DNA of 62,648 bases from Flavobacterium sp. SLB02 (GCF_009664855.1 NZ_CP045928.1:762420-825067); one strand, 5' to 3'. Counted from the first letter of the stretch, positions 33,546 to 44,082 are shown. The notes: generated by a model not told the origin, from the sequence alone. Numbers and translations: made by a program.

Positions 33546-35960
33546 TTATTGATATAAACTTGGATATTTAGAAGGATTAACTTCATTCATCATGGTGTAT
33601 ACTTTCTCGAAAATATCTTCGGCAGAAGGTTTAGAGAAATAATCACCATCAGTTCCGTAAGCTGGTCTGTGTGCTTTTGCAGCTAGGGTTTGCGGTTTGC
33701 TGTCTAAATGAATGTAAGCATCTTGTTCCTCGAGAATTTGTTGCAGGATGAAAGCTGAAGCTCCACCAGGAACATCTTCGTCGATTACTAAAAGACGGTT
33801 TGTTTTGGCGATACTTTTTACAATATCTTTATTGATATCAAAGGGGAGTAGTGACTGAATATCAATAACTTCGCAATCAATACCTAATTCTAATAATTCG
33901 TTTGCAGCTTGCTCTACTAATCTTAAAGTAGATCCGTAAGAAACTAAAGTAATATCTGAACCTTCTTTTAGGGTTTCAACTACACCAATTGGGGTTTTGA
34001 ATTCACCAAAATTCAAAGGTGTTTTTTCTTTTAAGCGATAACCATTCAAACATTCGATTACTAAAGCTGGTTCGTCAGTTTCTAAAAGAGCGTTGTAGAA
34101 ACCTGCTGCTTGTGTCATGTTTCTTGGTACCAGAACGTGAATACCACGAACGGCATTGATAATCATGCCCATTGGTGAGCCAGAATGCCAGATACCTTCA
34201 AGACGGTGCCCGCGGGTTCTGATAATTAATGGTGCTTTTTGTTTACCAACGGTTCTGTATTGTAAGGTCGCCAAATCATCGCTCATGATTTGAATTGCGT
34301 ATAATAAATAATCTAAATACTGAATTTCGGCAATAGGACGTAAGCCTCTTAAAGCCATACCAATTCCTTGTCCGATAATAGTGGCTTCACGAATACCAAC
34401 ATCGGCAACACGAAGTTCTCCATATTTTTCCTGCATTCCTTCAAGACCTTGGTTTACGTCACCAATATTTCCTACGTCTTCACCAAAAATTAGTGTTTCA
34501 GGATATTTGGTAAACAAGGCGTCAAAGTTATCACGAAGAATCATTCGGCCATCCAGGTCGGCTTTTGCATTGTCAGCGTATTGAGGAAGTACTTTTTCTA
34601 CTGAAAAAACATTTTTATCTGAATCTGAATGCAAATGGCTGCTGAATCTAGGCTGCGTAATTGCGATATAATTGGTGATCCAGTCAGACAATAAAACTTT
34701 GCTGTTTGGAATCTCTATGAAACGCAATATTTTTCTGGCGATTACCAGCATTTCCTTTTTTAGAGGGGATTTTATAGCGCTTAACTCTGAAATATATTTT
34801 TGAATTTTATCTTTATGGTTGATGCTGGCAGCAGAAATTTGCTCCAATAAAGCCATAAGATTTTTTTGATCTTCGATAATTGGGTTGATGAAAGAATTCC
34901 AGGCTTCTTTTTTAGCTTCCAGAACTTCTTTTTTCAATTCGGCATCAATTTCGGCCAGTTCTTCAGGCGATGCAATATTGATGGCAATCATCCATAAACG
35001 CATCTGACGAATACAATCGAAATCTCTTTCCCAAGCCAGTCTGTCAGCGTTTTTGTAACGTTCGTGAGAACCCGAAGTCGAGTGACCTTGCGGTTGAGTT
35101 AATTCGTTTACGTGTATTAAAACCGGAACGTGTTGCTCGCGGGCAACAGCTGCGGCTCTTTCGTAAGTCGAAACCAACTCTGCATAATCCCAACCTTTTA
35201 CTCTGAAAATTTCGTACCCATTTGCCTCTTCGTCGCGTTGGTATCCTTTTAGAATTTCAGAGATATTTTCTTTGGTAGTTTGGTGTTTGGCATGAACAGA
35301 GATTCCGTATTCATCATCCCAAACGCTCATTACCATTGGTACTTGTAAAACTCCTGCAGCATTTATGGTTTCAAAAAAGAGACCTTCTGAGGTACTTGCG
35401 TTTCCTATGGTTCCCCAGGCAATTTCGTTTCCGTTTACAGAGAATTTGTCTTTGGTTTTGATTCCCTCAACGTTTCTGTAAATTTTAGATGCCTGTGCCA
35501 ATCCCAATAATCTTGGCATTTGTCCGGCTGTAGGCGATATATCTGCGCTTGAATTTTTTTGTTTTGTTAAGTCTCTCCAGGATCCGTCTTCGTTTAAACT
35601 GTGCGTTACAAAGTGTCCGCCCATTTGTCTTCCGGCCGACATTGGATCAAAATTTAAATCAGTATGACCGTATAAACCTGCGAAAAATTGTTTTGGAGTC
35701 AGTTCTCCAATAGCCATCATAAAAGTCTGGTCGCGATAGTATCCCGAACGGAAATCTCCGTTTTGAAAAGATTTTGCCATAGCAAGCTGTGGTACTTCTT
35801 TTCCGTCACCAAATATCCCGAATTTGGCTTTTCCTGTCAATACTTCTTTACGACCTAAAAGGCTACATTCGCGGCTGGTTACTGCTATTCTGTAGTCATT
35901 CAATACCTCAGTTTTGAAATCTTCAAATGTTAATGTAGTATTGTTTTTTTCTTTTATCAT
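33546..35960 (-). CDS. Fused alpha/beta E1 of a 2-oxoacid dehydrogenase, branched-chain type
   Basis: This 804-aa protein joins an E1-alpha part (residues about 1-400) and an E1-beta part (about 450-800), which are separate chains in most bacteria. The beta half begins RDNFDALFTKYPETLIFGED and has the EVIDIQSLLPFD and DEDVPGGASAF motifs. The alpha half has GYYRDQTFMMAIGELTPKQ and the cofactor region IGNASTSEGLFFETINAAG. The canonical GDG of the thiamine-diphosphate motif is GNA here and the later NN is DD. The enzyme should decarboxylate branched-chain or related 2-oxoacids; no E2 or E3 gene is nearby. Confidence 0.85.
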   Translation of the reverse strand: MIKEKNNTTLTFEDFKTEVLNDYRIAVTSRECSLLGRKEVLTGKAKFGIFGDGKEVPQLAMAKSFQNGDFRSGYYRDQTFMMAIGELTPKQFFAGLYGHTDLNFDPMSAGRQMGGHFVTHSLNEDGSWRDLTKQKNSSADISPTAGQMPRLLGLAQASKIYRNVEGIKTKDKFSVNGNEIAWGTIGNASTSEGLFFETINAAGVLQVPMVMSVWDDEYGISVHAKHQTTKENISEILKGYQRDEEANGYEIFRVKGWDYAELVSTYERAAAVAREQHVPVLIHVNELTQPQGHSTSGSHERYKNADRLAWERDFDCIRQMRLWMIAINIASPEELAEIDAELKKEVLEAKKEAWNSFINPIIEDQKNLMALLEQISAASINHKDKIQKYISELSAIKSPLKKEMLVIARKILRFIEIPNSKVLLSDWITNYIAITQPRFSSHLHSDSDKNVFSVEKVLPQYADNAKADLDGRMILRDNFDALFTKYPETLIFGEDVGNIGDVNQGLEGMQEKYGELRVADVGIREATIIGQGIGMALRGLRPIAEIQYLDYLLYAIQIMSDDLATLQYRTVGKQKAPLIIRTRGHRLEGIWHSGSPMGMIINAVRGIHVLVPRNMTQAAGFYNALLETDEPALVIECLNGYRLKEKTPLNFGEFKTPIGVVETLKEGSDITLVSYGSTLRLVEQAANELLELGIDCEVIDIQSLLPFDINKDIVKSIAKTNRLLVIDEDVPGGASAFILQQILEEQDAYIHLDSKPQTLAAKAHRPAYGTDGDYFSKPSAEDIFEKVYTMMNEVNPSKYPSLYQ

Positions 35961-36147
35961 AATCTTGAGGGGTCATGTTAGACTGCGAAATTACTTAAAA
36001 ACAATCAATAATCATAATTCTTTAAAATAAATATAATTTAATTATTTGTATTTAAAATCAAAAAACTACGTATATTTTTTAAGTTATTTTTATAATAAAA
36101 TGTAATTTAATGATAATATCGCATGTTTTTCTTTAAAATTTATTCAA

Positions 36148-38979
36148 TTAAAACCATTTTCTAGTAAAAAGATTGACTAATGTTTTTGGCGATAGTGTGA
36201 TCACAAATCGTATTTTTTCGTTGTATTTATTTTGAGAAATTTCCCACCCGTTATTCGAATAAACAGGAAAGTAAAGCTCAAAATAATCCGGAACCAGATT
36301 TAATCTAATACCACCATCGTAGACAAAATTCTCACTCAGATGCTTGCTTTTCATAAAACCAACATCGCCATAAACCTCAATCCAGTTCCAGATCGAATAA
36401 CTGGCGTTTAATGTTGTCATCCATTGATTGGCGTAGGCTGGCGCTATTTTTGACTTAAAACCACCCTCGGCCATAACATATTGCTGACTAAAAAATCCGG
36501 TACTTTCTGATCGTCCGTAAAAATTATAATCGAACATATAATCGGTTGGACGGTCTAAACCAAAACTAAAATAATCTGAATTTGTTGTGTTGTATAAAAA
36601 ACTTCCGGCGTACAATCTTAAATTCAGTTTATGGTTATTTTCGAATAGTCTTCGATATTCTACTTCTCCAGCAATTTTGCCGAAGTTTCCGCCAAACTGA
36701 ACATCGGTCATAAAACTAAAATGATCGATTAATTCGGTTTTAGTATTCGAATAACGCGCATTGAAAACAGAATAATTGGGTTTAGAATTATCGGTTATAT
36801 ACTGACTTGCTTCACGATTTACAATGACTTGTCGAAACATAATAAGTTGTTTTCGATTGTCTCTAAAATTCTCTTCGCGAATTCTAAACTGAACCATAGG
36901 ATTCAATCTCAAATAAGTGGCATCAGGGGCGTAATGAAAATAATTCTGACTCACAGAATATCTCACATTATAAAGCGTGCTGTTTCTGTAATATTGATTA
37001 TACACAAAGGCTGACGAACCTGAAATTGTTCCGGCCTTTATAGAATAGGCGGGATTAATATCAAAAGTAAAAGGTTTGTCCAGAATGGTTTTATTATGAA
37101 AACGAACCCCCGGTGTAAAACCATCATACAAATTATAAGTAAGAGTAGGGATGTATAAGATCTGGTTGTAATACGGATCTTCTAAGTCTTTGGCAAAATT
37201 AAATTTGATAGGACGATTGGTTATAACCAAACTTTTCAGCGATTTCCAGTTGTTTCTCTGGTTGTATTCAGGAACTTCATTATCGTAGTTTAAAACAATT
37301 TTGTCGGCATTTTTACGATCTAATTCATAAATAGAATCCGTGTTTTTAGGTTCGATCCATTTTTTAAAAACGACTTCATTTTTCTTAAGTCCGTAAACCG
37401 GGATCGGGACGAAATTGTTGGTTTTGTTCTTGATCTGAAACTGAACGCTGTCTTTTGTTCGCGAAACATTCGAAAACTTATAATCGATAATATCTCTCGA
37501 ATCGATAATAGTATTAAAAAACCAATCGATGTTTTTATGACTGTTTTTAGTCAGGATTTTTTCGAAATTGTAACGATTGGTCTGCTCTGTTTTATTCAGT
37601 TTATAAAATTCCTGTACACTTTCAGGAACAATATCGTGATTCAGATAATCATCTAAATAACTCAGGCTTAATCCTGCGCGATATTTACTGGCAATTTGTT
37701 CGTTGAATTTTATCAGAGTATTCTTTGGGTCTCCAAGCGGCTGATCAAGATTTTTCCTGGCCATCAGCATATAATAATAACTGTATTGCTCGTTGAAAGT
37801 AAGATTGGTAATGTTATAGCTCTTAAAGAGTTTCATCTTAGAAAGTCGCCCAAGCATCTTTTGGTCCAAATGGTTTTCCTCCATGTATTTCATCATGGTA
37901 TAAATCTGGATTCCATCATAAACCCAATTGTCTTTTCGCGGATCTAGTTTTAAACTATTCTTTAAATAATTATTCAGATAGGTTTTTAAAAAGGTAATTT
38001 CAAAGATAAAATCATCAGAAAACGGGCTTATAAATGAGGGTAATTGATTCAATCCATAAAATGGATTACGATCATAATCTACCTGAGAAACAGTGATTTT
38101 TTCGTGCGGATATTTCCCTATAAAAGCGCTGGCAAAATTTACAACCCTATTTATAATAATGGCTTTCTGAATTTCGCTTAGTTTTTTATTTTTAAGATTC
38201 GTAAGTACTTCCAGAGAACCATTGTCATAGCTTATAAAATTATTTTGCTTTTCGATAAAAAAATTAAAGTCGGTTCTGTTGGCTCCGGTAAAAAAATAAG
38301 TAGTAAAAGACGAACTCGTTTGTTCTTTCGAAACCAAATTCAGATCTGTAGTAATCGAATACTGATTCGGAATCTTGACGTTGACCTGATAGTTGGTACT
38401 CGCGTTGGCAATATCGTCTAAATTGTAATTGTTAGATTTCGTAAAACGATGATTTTCAAATCGTGCCGGGCTTAGGAACCAGTTTTTTAGGTTCATTCCG
38501 CCATTTTGATCAAAACCATAACGAGTAAATTTATCACTCGGAATTTTAGCAATGTAAACCAGATGCAAATCTATTTTCTCACCGGGATATAATTTTCGGT
38601 TCAGTTTTACAACTACAAAATCAGGATTTTTTTCGGTTCTTTCCCATTCAAGGGCCATATTATCTGAATCGGTCAAATTCAAAATGGTAGTATTTCCTCT
38701 TTCTGCAGCTTTCGCTAAATGAAAACCGCGATAAAACTCATCAGAAAATCTTTTGGCCAATGGCGTATTTTTCCCTGAAAATGCATTATTCCAATCGTTT
38801 AAAACAATCGAAATCAAAGAATCGTTAGAGGTATTATAATACGTAATATCCTCTCTTACATTCACTGTTTTAAGCTCGAGATTAACCGCCACCTCCATCT
38901 TAGATTGATGTTGCGCGTATTGTTTTATCGAACTAAATAAAACTAAAATAAAAAATAAGATTTTATAATATGGATTCAA
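36148..38979 (-). CDS. M1-peptidase-like domain without HExxH fused to an outer-membrane barrel
   Basis: This 943-aa exported protein has a signal peptide (ILFFILVLFSSIKQYAQ), an M1-like N-terminal beta-domain (residues about 25-250, with VNVREDITYYNTS and YIAKIPSDKFTRYGF), and a gluzincin-like helical part. Where M1 enzymes have HExxH, it reads TYLNNY (residues 333-338), followed by NWVYDGIQIY in place of W-x-x-E-G-x-A. I find no HExxH in the protein. The last 300 residues are amphipathic strands ending in Trp-Phe, as in outer-membrane barrels. It is probably a surface or periplasmic-face protein without peptidase activity. Confidence 0.75.
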   Translation of the reverse strand: MNPYYKILFFILVLFSSIKQYAQHQSKMEVAVNLELKTVNVREDITYYNTSNDSLISIVLNDWNNAFSGKNTPLAKRFSDEFYRGFHLAKAAERGNTTILNLTDSDNMALEWERTEKNPDFVVVKLNRKLYPGEKIDLHLVYIAKIPSDKFTRYGFDQNGGMNLKNWFLSPARFENHRFTKSNNYNLDDIANASTNYQVNVKIPNQYSITTDLNLVSKEQTSSSFTTYFFTGANRTDFNFFIEKQNNFISYDNGSLEVLTNLKNKKLSEIQKAIIINRVVNFASAFIGKYPHEKITVSQVDYDRNPFYGLNQLPSFISPFSDDFIFEITFLKTYLNNYLKNSLKLDPRKDNWVYDGIQIYTMMKYMEENHLDQKMLGRLSKMKLFKSYNITNLTFNEQYSYYYMLMARKNLDQPLGDPKNTLIKFNEQIASKYRAGLSLSYLDDYLNHDIVPESVQEFYKLNKTEQTNRYNFEKILTKNSHKNIDWFFNTIIDSRDIIDYKFSNVSRTKDSVQFQIKNKTNNFVPIPVYGLKKNEVVFKKWIEPKNTDSIYELDRKNADKIVLNYDNEVPEYNQRNNWKSLKSLVITNRPIKFNFAKDLEDPYYNQILYIPTLTYNLYDGFTPGVRFHNKTILDKPFTFDINPAYSIKAGTISGSSAFVYNQYYRNSTLYNVRYSVSQNYFHYAPDATYLRLNPMVQFRIREENFRDNRKQLIMFRQVIVNREASQYITDNSKPNYSVFNARYSNTKTELIDHFSFMTDVQFGGNFGKIAGEVEYRRLFENNHKLNLRLYAGSFLYNTTNSDYFSFGLDRPTDYMFDYNFYGRSESTGFFSQQYVMAEGGFKSKIAPAYANQWMTTLNASYSIWNWIEVYGDVGFMKSKHLSENFVYDGGIRLNLVPDYFELYFPVYSNNGWEISQNKYNEKIRFVITLSPKTLVNLFTRKWF

Positions 38980-39058
38980 GGATGGCTTAAAGATTAAGGG
39001 ATATACTTAAAGTTACGAGCATAAACAGTTTTTGGTTTTATGTAAAAATAGCATAAAA

Positions 39059-39082
39059 AAAGCTGTTTTAAAAAACAGCTTT
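39059..39082 (-). terminator. Terminator of the LOG gene
   Basis: Arms AAAGCTGTTT and AAACAGCTTT, followed on the minus strand by a T run. It lies about 120 nt after the stop at 39202 with the CTTATATGG-type repeat in between. Confidence 0.7.
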
Positions 39083-39201
39083 CATTTTTTGTAAGATTTA
39101 ATGTAATTTAATCATATTGCAGATGTAACTTCATAATATTTTAAGTGTTACAAAACGTTAACTTAAATTACCTTAAATCACTTATATGGTGAAAAAAAAT
39201 A

Positions 39202-39930
39202 TTAGAAATTAGGACTTAAATCGTATTTCTTATAGAATTTATCTAATACATCAACAACTTCATCTTCAGTGTCAACGATCTTAAATAAGTTCAAATCTTC
39301 TGGGCTTACGGTATGCATTTTTTCTACCAAAACTGTTTTTACCCATTCGATCAATCCTGACCAGAATTCAACACCAACTAATATAATTGGAAATTTCCCG
39401 ATTTTCTTAGTCTGAATCAAAGTAATCGCTTCAAACATTTCGTCAAGAGTTCCAAAACCACCTGGCATTACCACAAAACCTTGCGAATATTTTACGAACA
39501 TTACTTTTCTCACAAAGAAATAGTCGAAATTCAGGTTTTTATCATGGTCGATATACGGGTTGAAGTGTTGTTCAAAAGGCAATTCGATGTTTAAACCAAC
39601 TGAAATTCCGCCTCCTAAATGCGCACCTTTATTACCAGCTTCCATGATTCCGGGACCACCTCCTGTGATTACGCCGTAACCAGCTTTACTGATTTTATAA
39701 GCAATTTTTTCTGCCAATAAATAGTATTTATCGTCCGGTTTTGTTCTCGCCGAACCAAAAATAGATACACACGGACCAATACGTCCCATGCTTTCGTAGC
39801 CGTTTACAAACTCGGCCATAATTTTAAAAATCGCCCAGCTGTCATTTGTTCTAATTTCATTCCACGTTTTTTGTTTCAAACGGTCCTGAATTACTTTGTC
39901 CTCATCATTATCAAAATCTTCTAATCTCAT
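39202..39930 (-). CDS. LOG-family nucleotide 5'-monophosphate phosphoribohydrolase
   Basis: This 242-aa protein has the LOG signatures GPCVSIFGSARTK, VITGGGPGIMEAGNKGA and VVMPGGFGTLDEMFEA (PGGxGTxxE, near residue 150). LOG proteins cleave the N-glycosidic bond of nucleoside monophosphates; some make cytokinins. The longer N-terminus (about 50 residues before the Rossmann start) is usual for the TIGR00730 group of Bacteroidota. It is a single gene. Confidence 0.88.
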   Translation of the reverse strand: MRLEDFDNDEDKVIQDRLKQKTWNEIRTNDSWAIFKIMAEFVNGYESMGRIGPCVSIFGSARTKPDDKYYLLAEKIAYKISKAGYGVITGGGPGIMEAGNKGAHLGGGISVGLNIELPFEQHFNPYIDHDKNLNFDYFFVRKVMFVKYSQGFVVMPGGFGTLDEMFEAITLIQTKKIGKFPIILVGVEFWSGLIEWVKTVLVEKMHTVSPEDLNLFKIVDTEDEVVDVLDKFYKKYDLSPNF

Positions 39931-39960
39931 TTTAGGTATTTTAATTATTTATATTTTTAT

Positions 39961-40445
39961 TTAAGTTGTGTCTTTAATTTGATTCAAGTTGCCATCCTGA
40001 GCGTAGTTGAAGGAAGGAGCTATTTCCTGCTTTCCGCTATATCTTTTGTGGTGAACCCCACCGCAAAAGGATGCCGCTCCCATCGGGGCTAAGGCATCAG
40101 TTTTCAATTGAAACATTATTTTTAGCCCATAAAAAAATGCCAAAATCAAAAACTTTGACAAAAAGGGCGTACTAAATTACTGCTTTTTTCGAGAATTGTT
40201 ACAGAAACGGGGATTTATTAATTTAAATGTAACATTTCTGTACGAATGTTTTTGGTTGGATATTCATTATCAATAAGTTGGTAGATTGAATAATGATTTC
40301 GATATTTATCAATATTAAACGGATGATTTTTATTCATTTTCACAACCCATAACCACAATCCTGTCATCCCTCGTTCTTCGGGATGACAGTAGTTATGGTT
40401 ACTTTATGTGATTTTTTTTAAACGTTGAAAAGGTATTAATAAGAA
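39961..40445. repeat. Intergenic repeats between LOG and uvrA
   Basis: 39995-40013 is the TCCTGAGCGTAGTTGAAGG element. 40011-40100 is the GGAGCTATTTCCTGC...GGTGAACCCCACCG...ATCGGGGCTAAGG family, also seen at 62035-62125. 40359-40390 is a perfect hairpin CTGTCATCCC/GGATGACAG. A 66-codon frame across this region is only repeat sequence. I see no gene. Confidence 0.7.
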
Positions 40446-40452
40446 AATTGCT

Positions 40453-43284
40453 CTATTCCAATTCCTTTTTCAAAAACTTTGCCGTATAGCTTTTTTTATT
40501 TTTTGCTACTTCTTCAGGAGTTCCTTTGGCGATCAATTGTCCACCGCCTTTTCCTCCTTCAGGACCAATATCAATGATATAATCGGCAAGTTTTATAACG
40601 TCCATATTATGTTCGATAACCAGAATCGTATTTCCTTTATCGACTAATTTATTGATCACGTCCATCAAAACACGAATGTCTTCAAAATGCAATCCTGTTG
40701 TAGGTTCATCAAGGATATAAAAAGTATTTCCGGTATCTTTTTTAGACAATTCTCCCGCTAGTTTTATACGTTGGGCTTCACCACCTGAAAGTGTTGTGCT
40801 TTGCTGACCAAGCGTAATATATCCTAAACCAACATCCTGAATGGTTTTTACTTTTCTATAAATCTTTGGAATGTTCTCAAAGAAAGGAACAGCTTCATCA
40901 ACAGTCATATTTAAGACATCCGAAATTGATTTTCCTTTATATCGAATCTCCAGTGTTTCTCTATTAAAACGTTTTCCCTGACAGGTTTCGCATTCTACGT
41001 AAACATCCGGTAGAAAGTTCATTTCGATAGTTCTAACTCCTGAACCTTCACAGGTTTCACAACGTCCGCCTTTTACGTTAAAACTAAAACGACCTGCTTT
41101 GTAACCACGAATCATACTTTCAGAAGTCATCGTAAATAAGTTTCTGATCTCGGTAAAAACCTCGGTATAAGTTGCTGGATTCGAACGTGGTGTTCGCCCA
41201 ATCGGACTTTGGTCAATATCAATTACTTTGTCAATATGTTCTAATCCTTCAATTTTTTTATAAGGCTGTGGTTTTTTTACACCGTTAAAATAATAGGCAT
41301 TCAAAATAGGATAAAGCGTCTCGTTGATCAAGGTCGATTTTCCACTTCCTGAAACTCCGGTAACACAAATCAATTGTCCTAAAGGTAATTCAATCGAAAC
41401 ATTTTTAAGGTTGTTTCCTGTGGCTCCGGTTAGTTTTAAAAACTTTCCGTTTCCTTTACGACGTTCTTTTGGAATCTCCAATTTCATTTTACCGTTCAAA
41501 TATTGAGCGGTAATAGTATTCGATTTCAAAGTTTCTGCAGGAGTTCCAATACTGATGATTTCTCCTCCGTATTTACCTGCTTTTGGGCCAATATCAATTA
41601 CATAATCAGCGCGTTCGATCATGTCTTTGTCGTGTTCAACAACAATAACTGAGTTCCCGATATCACGTAATTGTTCTAGTGAATGAATTAGTTTTTCATT
41701 GTCTCTTTGGTGTAAACCAATACTTGGCTCATCGAGAATATATAAAACACCAACCAACTGCGAACCAATTTGTGTGGCCAGACGAATACGCTGTGCTTCA
41801 CCACCCGAAAGTGATTTTGAACTTCGGCTTAAAGCCAGATAATTCAACCCTACATTCATCAAGAAGTTCAAACGATCTTTGATTTCTTTAACGACTTCCG
41901 AAGCAATCAAAAGCTGTTTGTGGGATAAATGTTTGTTTAAATCCTGAAACCAGATGGTCAAATCAGAGATGTCCATATCACATAATTCAACAATGTTTTT
42001 TCCGTTAATCTTAAAGAATAGAGCTTCTTTTTTCAAACGTGAACCATCACAAACCGGACAATTTACCTCGTCCATAAAATCTTTTGCCCAACGTTTTATG
42101 GTTGTTGAAGAAGTTTCATCAAACTGATTTTTAATGAAATGTGAGATCCCTTCAAAATCTATTTTATAATCACGTGTTACTCCTAAATCTTTAGAGTTAA
42201 CAATAAATTTATCTTTTCCCCCATGCAAAATCATGGTCATGGCTTCTTGTGGAATTTTCTCGATTGGGTCCGTTATTTTGAAACTGAATTTTTCTCCAAT
42301 AACTTCCAGTTGTTTAAAAATCCATGATGATTTGTATTCGCCAAGCGGAGCAAAACCTCCTGCTTTAATCGATAATTTAGGATTTGGGATAATCTTTTTT
42401 ACGTTGATTTCGTGAACCGTTCCCAATCCGTTACAATGCGGACAAGCTCCTTTTGGAGAGTTGAACGAAAATAAATTAGGCTCAGGATTTTGATACGAAA
42501 TTCCGGTTGTAGGGCACATTAAGTTTCTACTGAAATAGCGAACTTCATTGGTATCCTGATCCAAAATCATGAGTACATTTTCGCCATGATGCATGGCAGT
42601 ATTGATACTTTCTGATAATCGTTTTTGATTGTCTTCAGTATCTTCAATCAACATTCTGTCAACTACAATCTCGATATCGTGGGTTTTATAGCGATCGAGT
42701 TTCATTCCTGAAACTAAATCCTGTACTTCGCCATTGACACGAACTTTGAGGAATCCTTGTTTGGTTATTTGCTGGAATAACTCGGCATAATGACCTTTTC
42801 TGGCTCTAATAATCGGAGCGAGAATATTAATACGTTTTCCTTTAAAATCCTGAATAATCAAATCTTTAATTTGTTCATCAGAATACGAAACCATTTTCTC
42901 ACCAGTGTTGTAACTATAAGCGTCAGCACCACGAGCGTAAAGAAGTCGCAGGAAATCGTATATTTCTGTAATCGTCCCGACGGTCGAACGTGGGCTTTTA
43001 CTGGTTGTTTTTTGTTCAATCGCAATTACGGGCGAAAGTCCGTCGATTTTATCAACATCAGGACGTTCTAAACCGCCAAGAAACTGTCTGGCATAGGCCG
43101 AAAAAGTTTCTACATAACGACGTTGTCCCTCGGTATAGATAGTATCAAATGCCAAAGAGGATTTTCCCGAACCTGATAAACCGGTAATAACCACCAGTTT
43201 TTCACGCGGAATAGAAATGTCTATATTTTTTAGATTATGAACTCTTGCACCAAGAACTTCAATAGTATTGTCTTTTTCTAACAT
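40453..43284 (-). CDS. uvrA: Excinuclease ABC subunit A
   Basis: This 943-aa damage-recognition subunit of nucleotide excision repair has two ABC ATPase modules: [14 protein letters not shown] near residue 35 and [13 protein letters not shown] near 640, with signature motifs [13 protein letters not shown] and [13 protein letters not shown]. Zinc-finger cysteines are seen in [16 protein letters not shown] and [19 protein letters not shown] 43284 is preferred over the TTG four codons upstream. It is a single gene with full family length. Confidence 0.97.
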   Translation of the reverse strand: MLEKDNTIEVLGARVHNLKNIDISIPREKLVVITGLSGSGKSSLAFDTIYTEGQRRYVETFSAYARQFLGGLERPDVDKIDGLSPVIAIEQKTTSKSPRSTVGTITEIYDFLRLLYARGADAYSYNTGEKMVSYSDEQIKDLIIQDFKGKRINILAPIIRARKGHYAELFQQITKQGFLKVRVNGEVQDLVSGMKLDRYKTHDIEIVVDRMLIEDTEDNQKRLSESINTAMHHGENVLMILDQDTNEVRYFSRNLMCPTTGISYQNPEPNLFSFNSPKGACPHCNGLGTVHEINVKKIIPNPKLSIKAGGFAPLGEYKSSWIFKQLEVIGEKFSFKITDPIEKIPQEAMTMILHGGKDKFIVNSKDLGVTRDYKIDFEGISHFIKNQFDETSSTTIKRWAKDFMDEVNCPVCDGSRLKKEALFFKINGKNIVELCDMDISDLTIWFQDLNKHLSHKQLLIASEVVKEIKDRLNFLMNVGLNYLALSRSSKSLSGGEAQRIRLATQIGSQLVGVLYILDEPSIGLHQRDNEKLIHSLEQLRDIGNSVIVVEHDKDMIERADYVIDIGPKAGKYGGEIISIGTPAETLKSNTITAQYLNGKMKLEIPKERRKGNGKFLKLTGATGNNLKNVSIELPLGQLICVTGVSGSGKSTLINETLYPILNAYYFNGVKKPQPYKKIEGLEHIDKVIDIDQSPIGRTPRSNPATYTEVFTEIRNLFTMTSESMIRGYKAGRFSFNVKGGRCETCEGSGVRTIEMNFLPDVYVECETCQGKRFNRETLEIRYKGKSISDVLNMTVDEAVPFFENIPKIYRKVKTIQDVGLGYITLGQQSTTLSGGEAQRIKLAGELSKKDTGNTFYILDEPTTGLHFEDIRVLMDVINKLVDKGNTILVIEHNMDVIKLADYIIDIGPEGGKGGGQLIAKGTPEEVAKNKKSYTAKFLKKELE

Positions 43285-43368
43285 AATTTTGAGCAAAACG
43301 CAAAGTTACCACTTTGATTTGTTCTTTTTGTGCTCGATAGCAAAACTTTGTGTTACAAATAGTAACAA

Positions 43369-43396
43369 AATAACGCTAGTGTGAACTAGCGTTATT
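43369..43396 (-). terminator. Terminator after the small membrane protein gene
   Basis: Arms AATAACGCTAGT and ACTAGCGTTATT around a 4-nt loop lie 26 nt after the stop of the gene at 43422. Confidence 0.8.
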
Positions 43397-43421
43397 TGTT
43401 TATTATTCCGGATTTTGAATT

Positions 43422-43676
43422 TTATTCCATTCCCAATCCTAAAGTTTGTAAAATTCCAACAATCCATACTATAGGCTTCCAAAGCACTATAAAACCTATT
43501 ACTGATAAAATAGAGAAAGCTGACCAGAACCAAAATCCACCGTCATGTGTAAAAATGGGAAACCACTCATTGAGTAACATATAAATTCCAACTGGAATTG
43601 CAGCTAAAACAAATAAAATCCAAACGATGCATTTTATAATAAAAACAATAAAATTTAATAATAATTGAAATAACAT
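43422..43676 (-). CDS. Small membrane protein, three hydrophobic segments
   Basis: This 84-aa protein has hydrophobic segments at residues about 2-34 (LLLNFIVFIIKCIVWILFVL), 48-66 and 66-80 with a short polar loop NEWFPIFTHDGGFW. The family is not recognised. It is the last gene of the minus-strand arm of the WYL cluster. A partial TGAC...GTCA dyad lies 12-30 nt upstream. Confidence 0.65.
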   Translation of the reverse strand: MLFQLLLNFIVFIIKCIVWILFVLAAIPVGIYMLLNEWFPIFTHDGGFWFWSAFSILSVIGFIVLWKPIVWIVGILQTLGLGME

Positions 43677-43741
43677 AATCTTGTAGTTGTTGTGACTTTC
43701 GTCAGATTAAAAATCATTTTTTTTAGAAAGGAATAAGTAGA

Positions 43742-43957
43742 TTAACTTTTAGAATCAGATGGAAATTTTTCATCATCTAAAGCGACTAGTAGTCCTGTAA
43801 CTAATAATGACAGGCCTACACCAATAATGCCTCCTGTTTGTTGGTTCTTGTTTAAATGATTTGCGATTGCAATTCCTGCGGCACTTCCTGAAGTTACGAT
43901 AGCACTTAAATTAGTAAAGTCCATTTTTGTGTTTTGCTTTTTGAAAAGATTTTTCAT
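43742..43957 (-). CDS. Small protein with glycine-rich helices
   Basis: This 71-aa protein (start ATG 43957; a longer start at 44005 is possible but covers the control region) has a polar N-terminus and two Gly/Ala-rich hydrophobic stretches, IVTSGSAAGIAIANHL and GGIIGVGLSLLVTGLLVAL. This pattern resembles pore-forming or holin-like peptides but no family is recognised. It is divergent from the WYL regulator gene, and both start beside CTGnCA-N5-TGTCAG sites. Confidence 0.5.
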   Translation of the reverse strand: MKNLFKKQNTKMDFTNLSAIVTSGSAAGIAIANHLNKNQQTGGIIGVGLSLLVTGLLVALDDEKFPSDSKS

Positions 43958-43998
43958 GATACTTGTTTTAAATTCGAATACGAAATTATAATCCGAAA

Positions 43999-44015
43999 CT
44001 GTCAATTGCTGTCAG
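43999..44015. promoter_or_regulatory. Candidate operator 1 (CTGTCA-N5-TGTCAG)
   Basis: A 17-nt dyad with one mismatch, CTGTCAATTGCTGTCAG, lies 42 nt upstream of the small-protein ATG at 43957 on the minus strand. Its centre is 45 nt from that of operator 2. Confidence 0.5.
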
Positions 44016-44043
44016 TGTAAAATAAAATTAAAAACAATGCAGA

Positions 44044-44060
44044 CTGACAGTGTTTGTCAG
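44044..44060. promoter_or_regulatory. Candidate operator 2 (perfect dyad CTGACA-N5-TGTCAG)
   Basis: CTGACAGTGTTTGTCAG has perfect 6-nt arms. It ends 10 nt before a TATTTTTG -7 box (44071-44078) of the WYL gene, so a bound protein would cover the -33 region. That is the position expected for a repressor. Confidence 0.55.
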
Positions 44061-44082
44061 CTTGGTTTTTTATTTTTGGAGT

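Noticed and set aside
39961..40161. 66-codon minus-strand frame
   Set aside because: Most of it is a dispersed repeat that also occurs at 62035 and 15806, so coding is unlikely.
43306..43533. 75-codon minus-strand frame beside the small membrane protein
   Set aside because: It overlaps the terminator at 43369 and the better membrane-protein frame at 43422.
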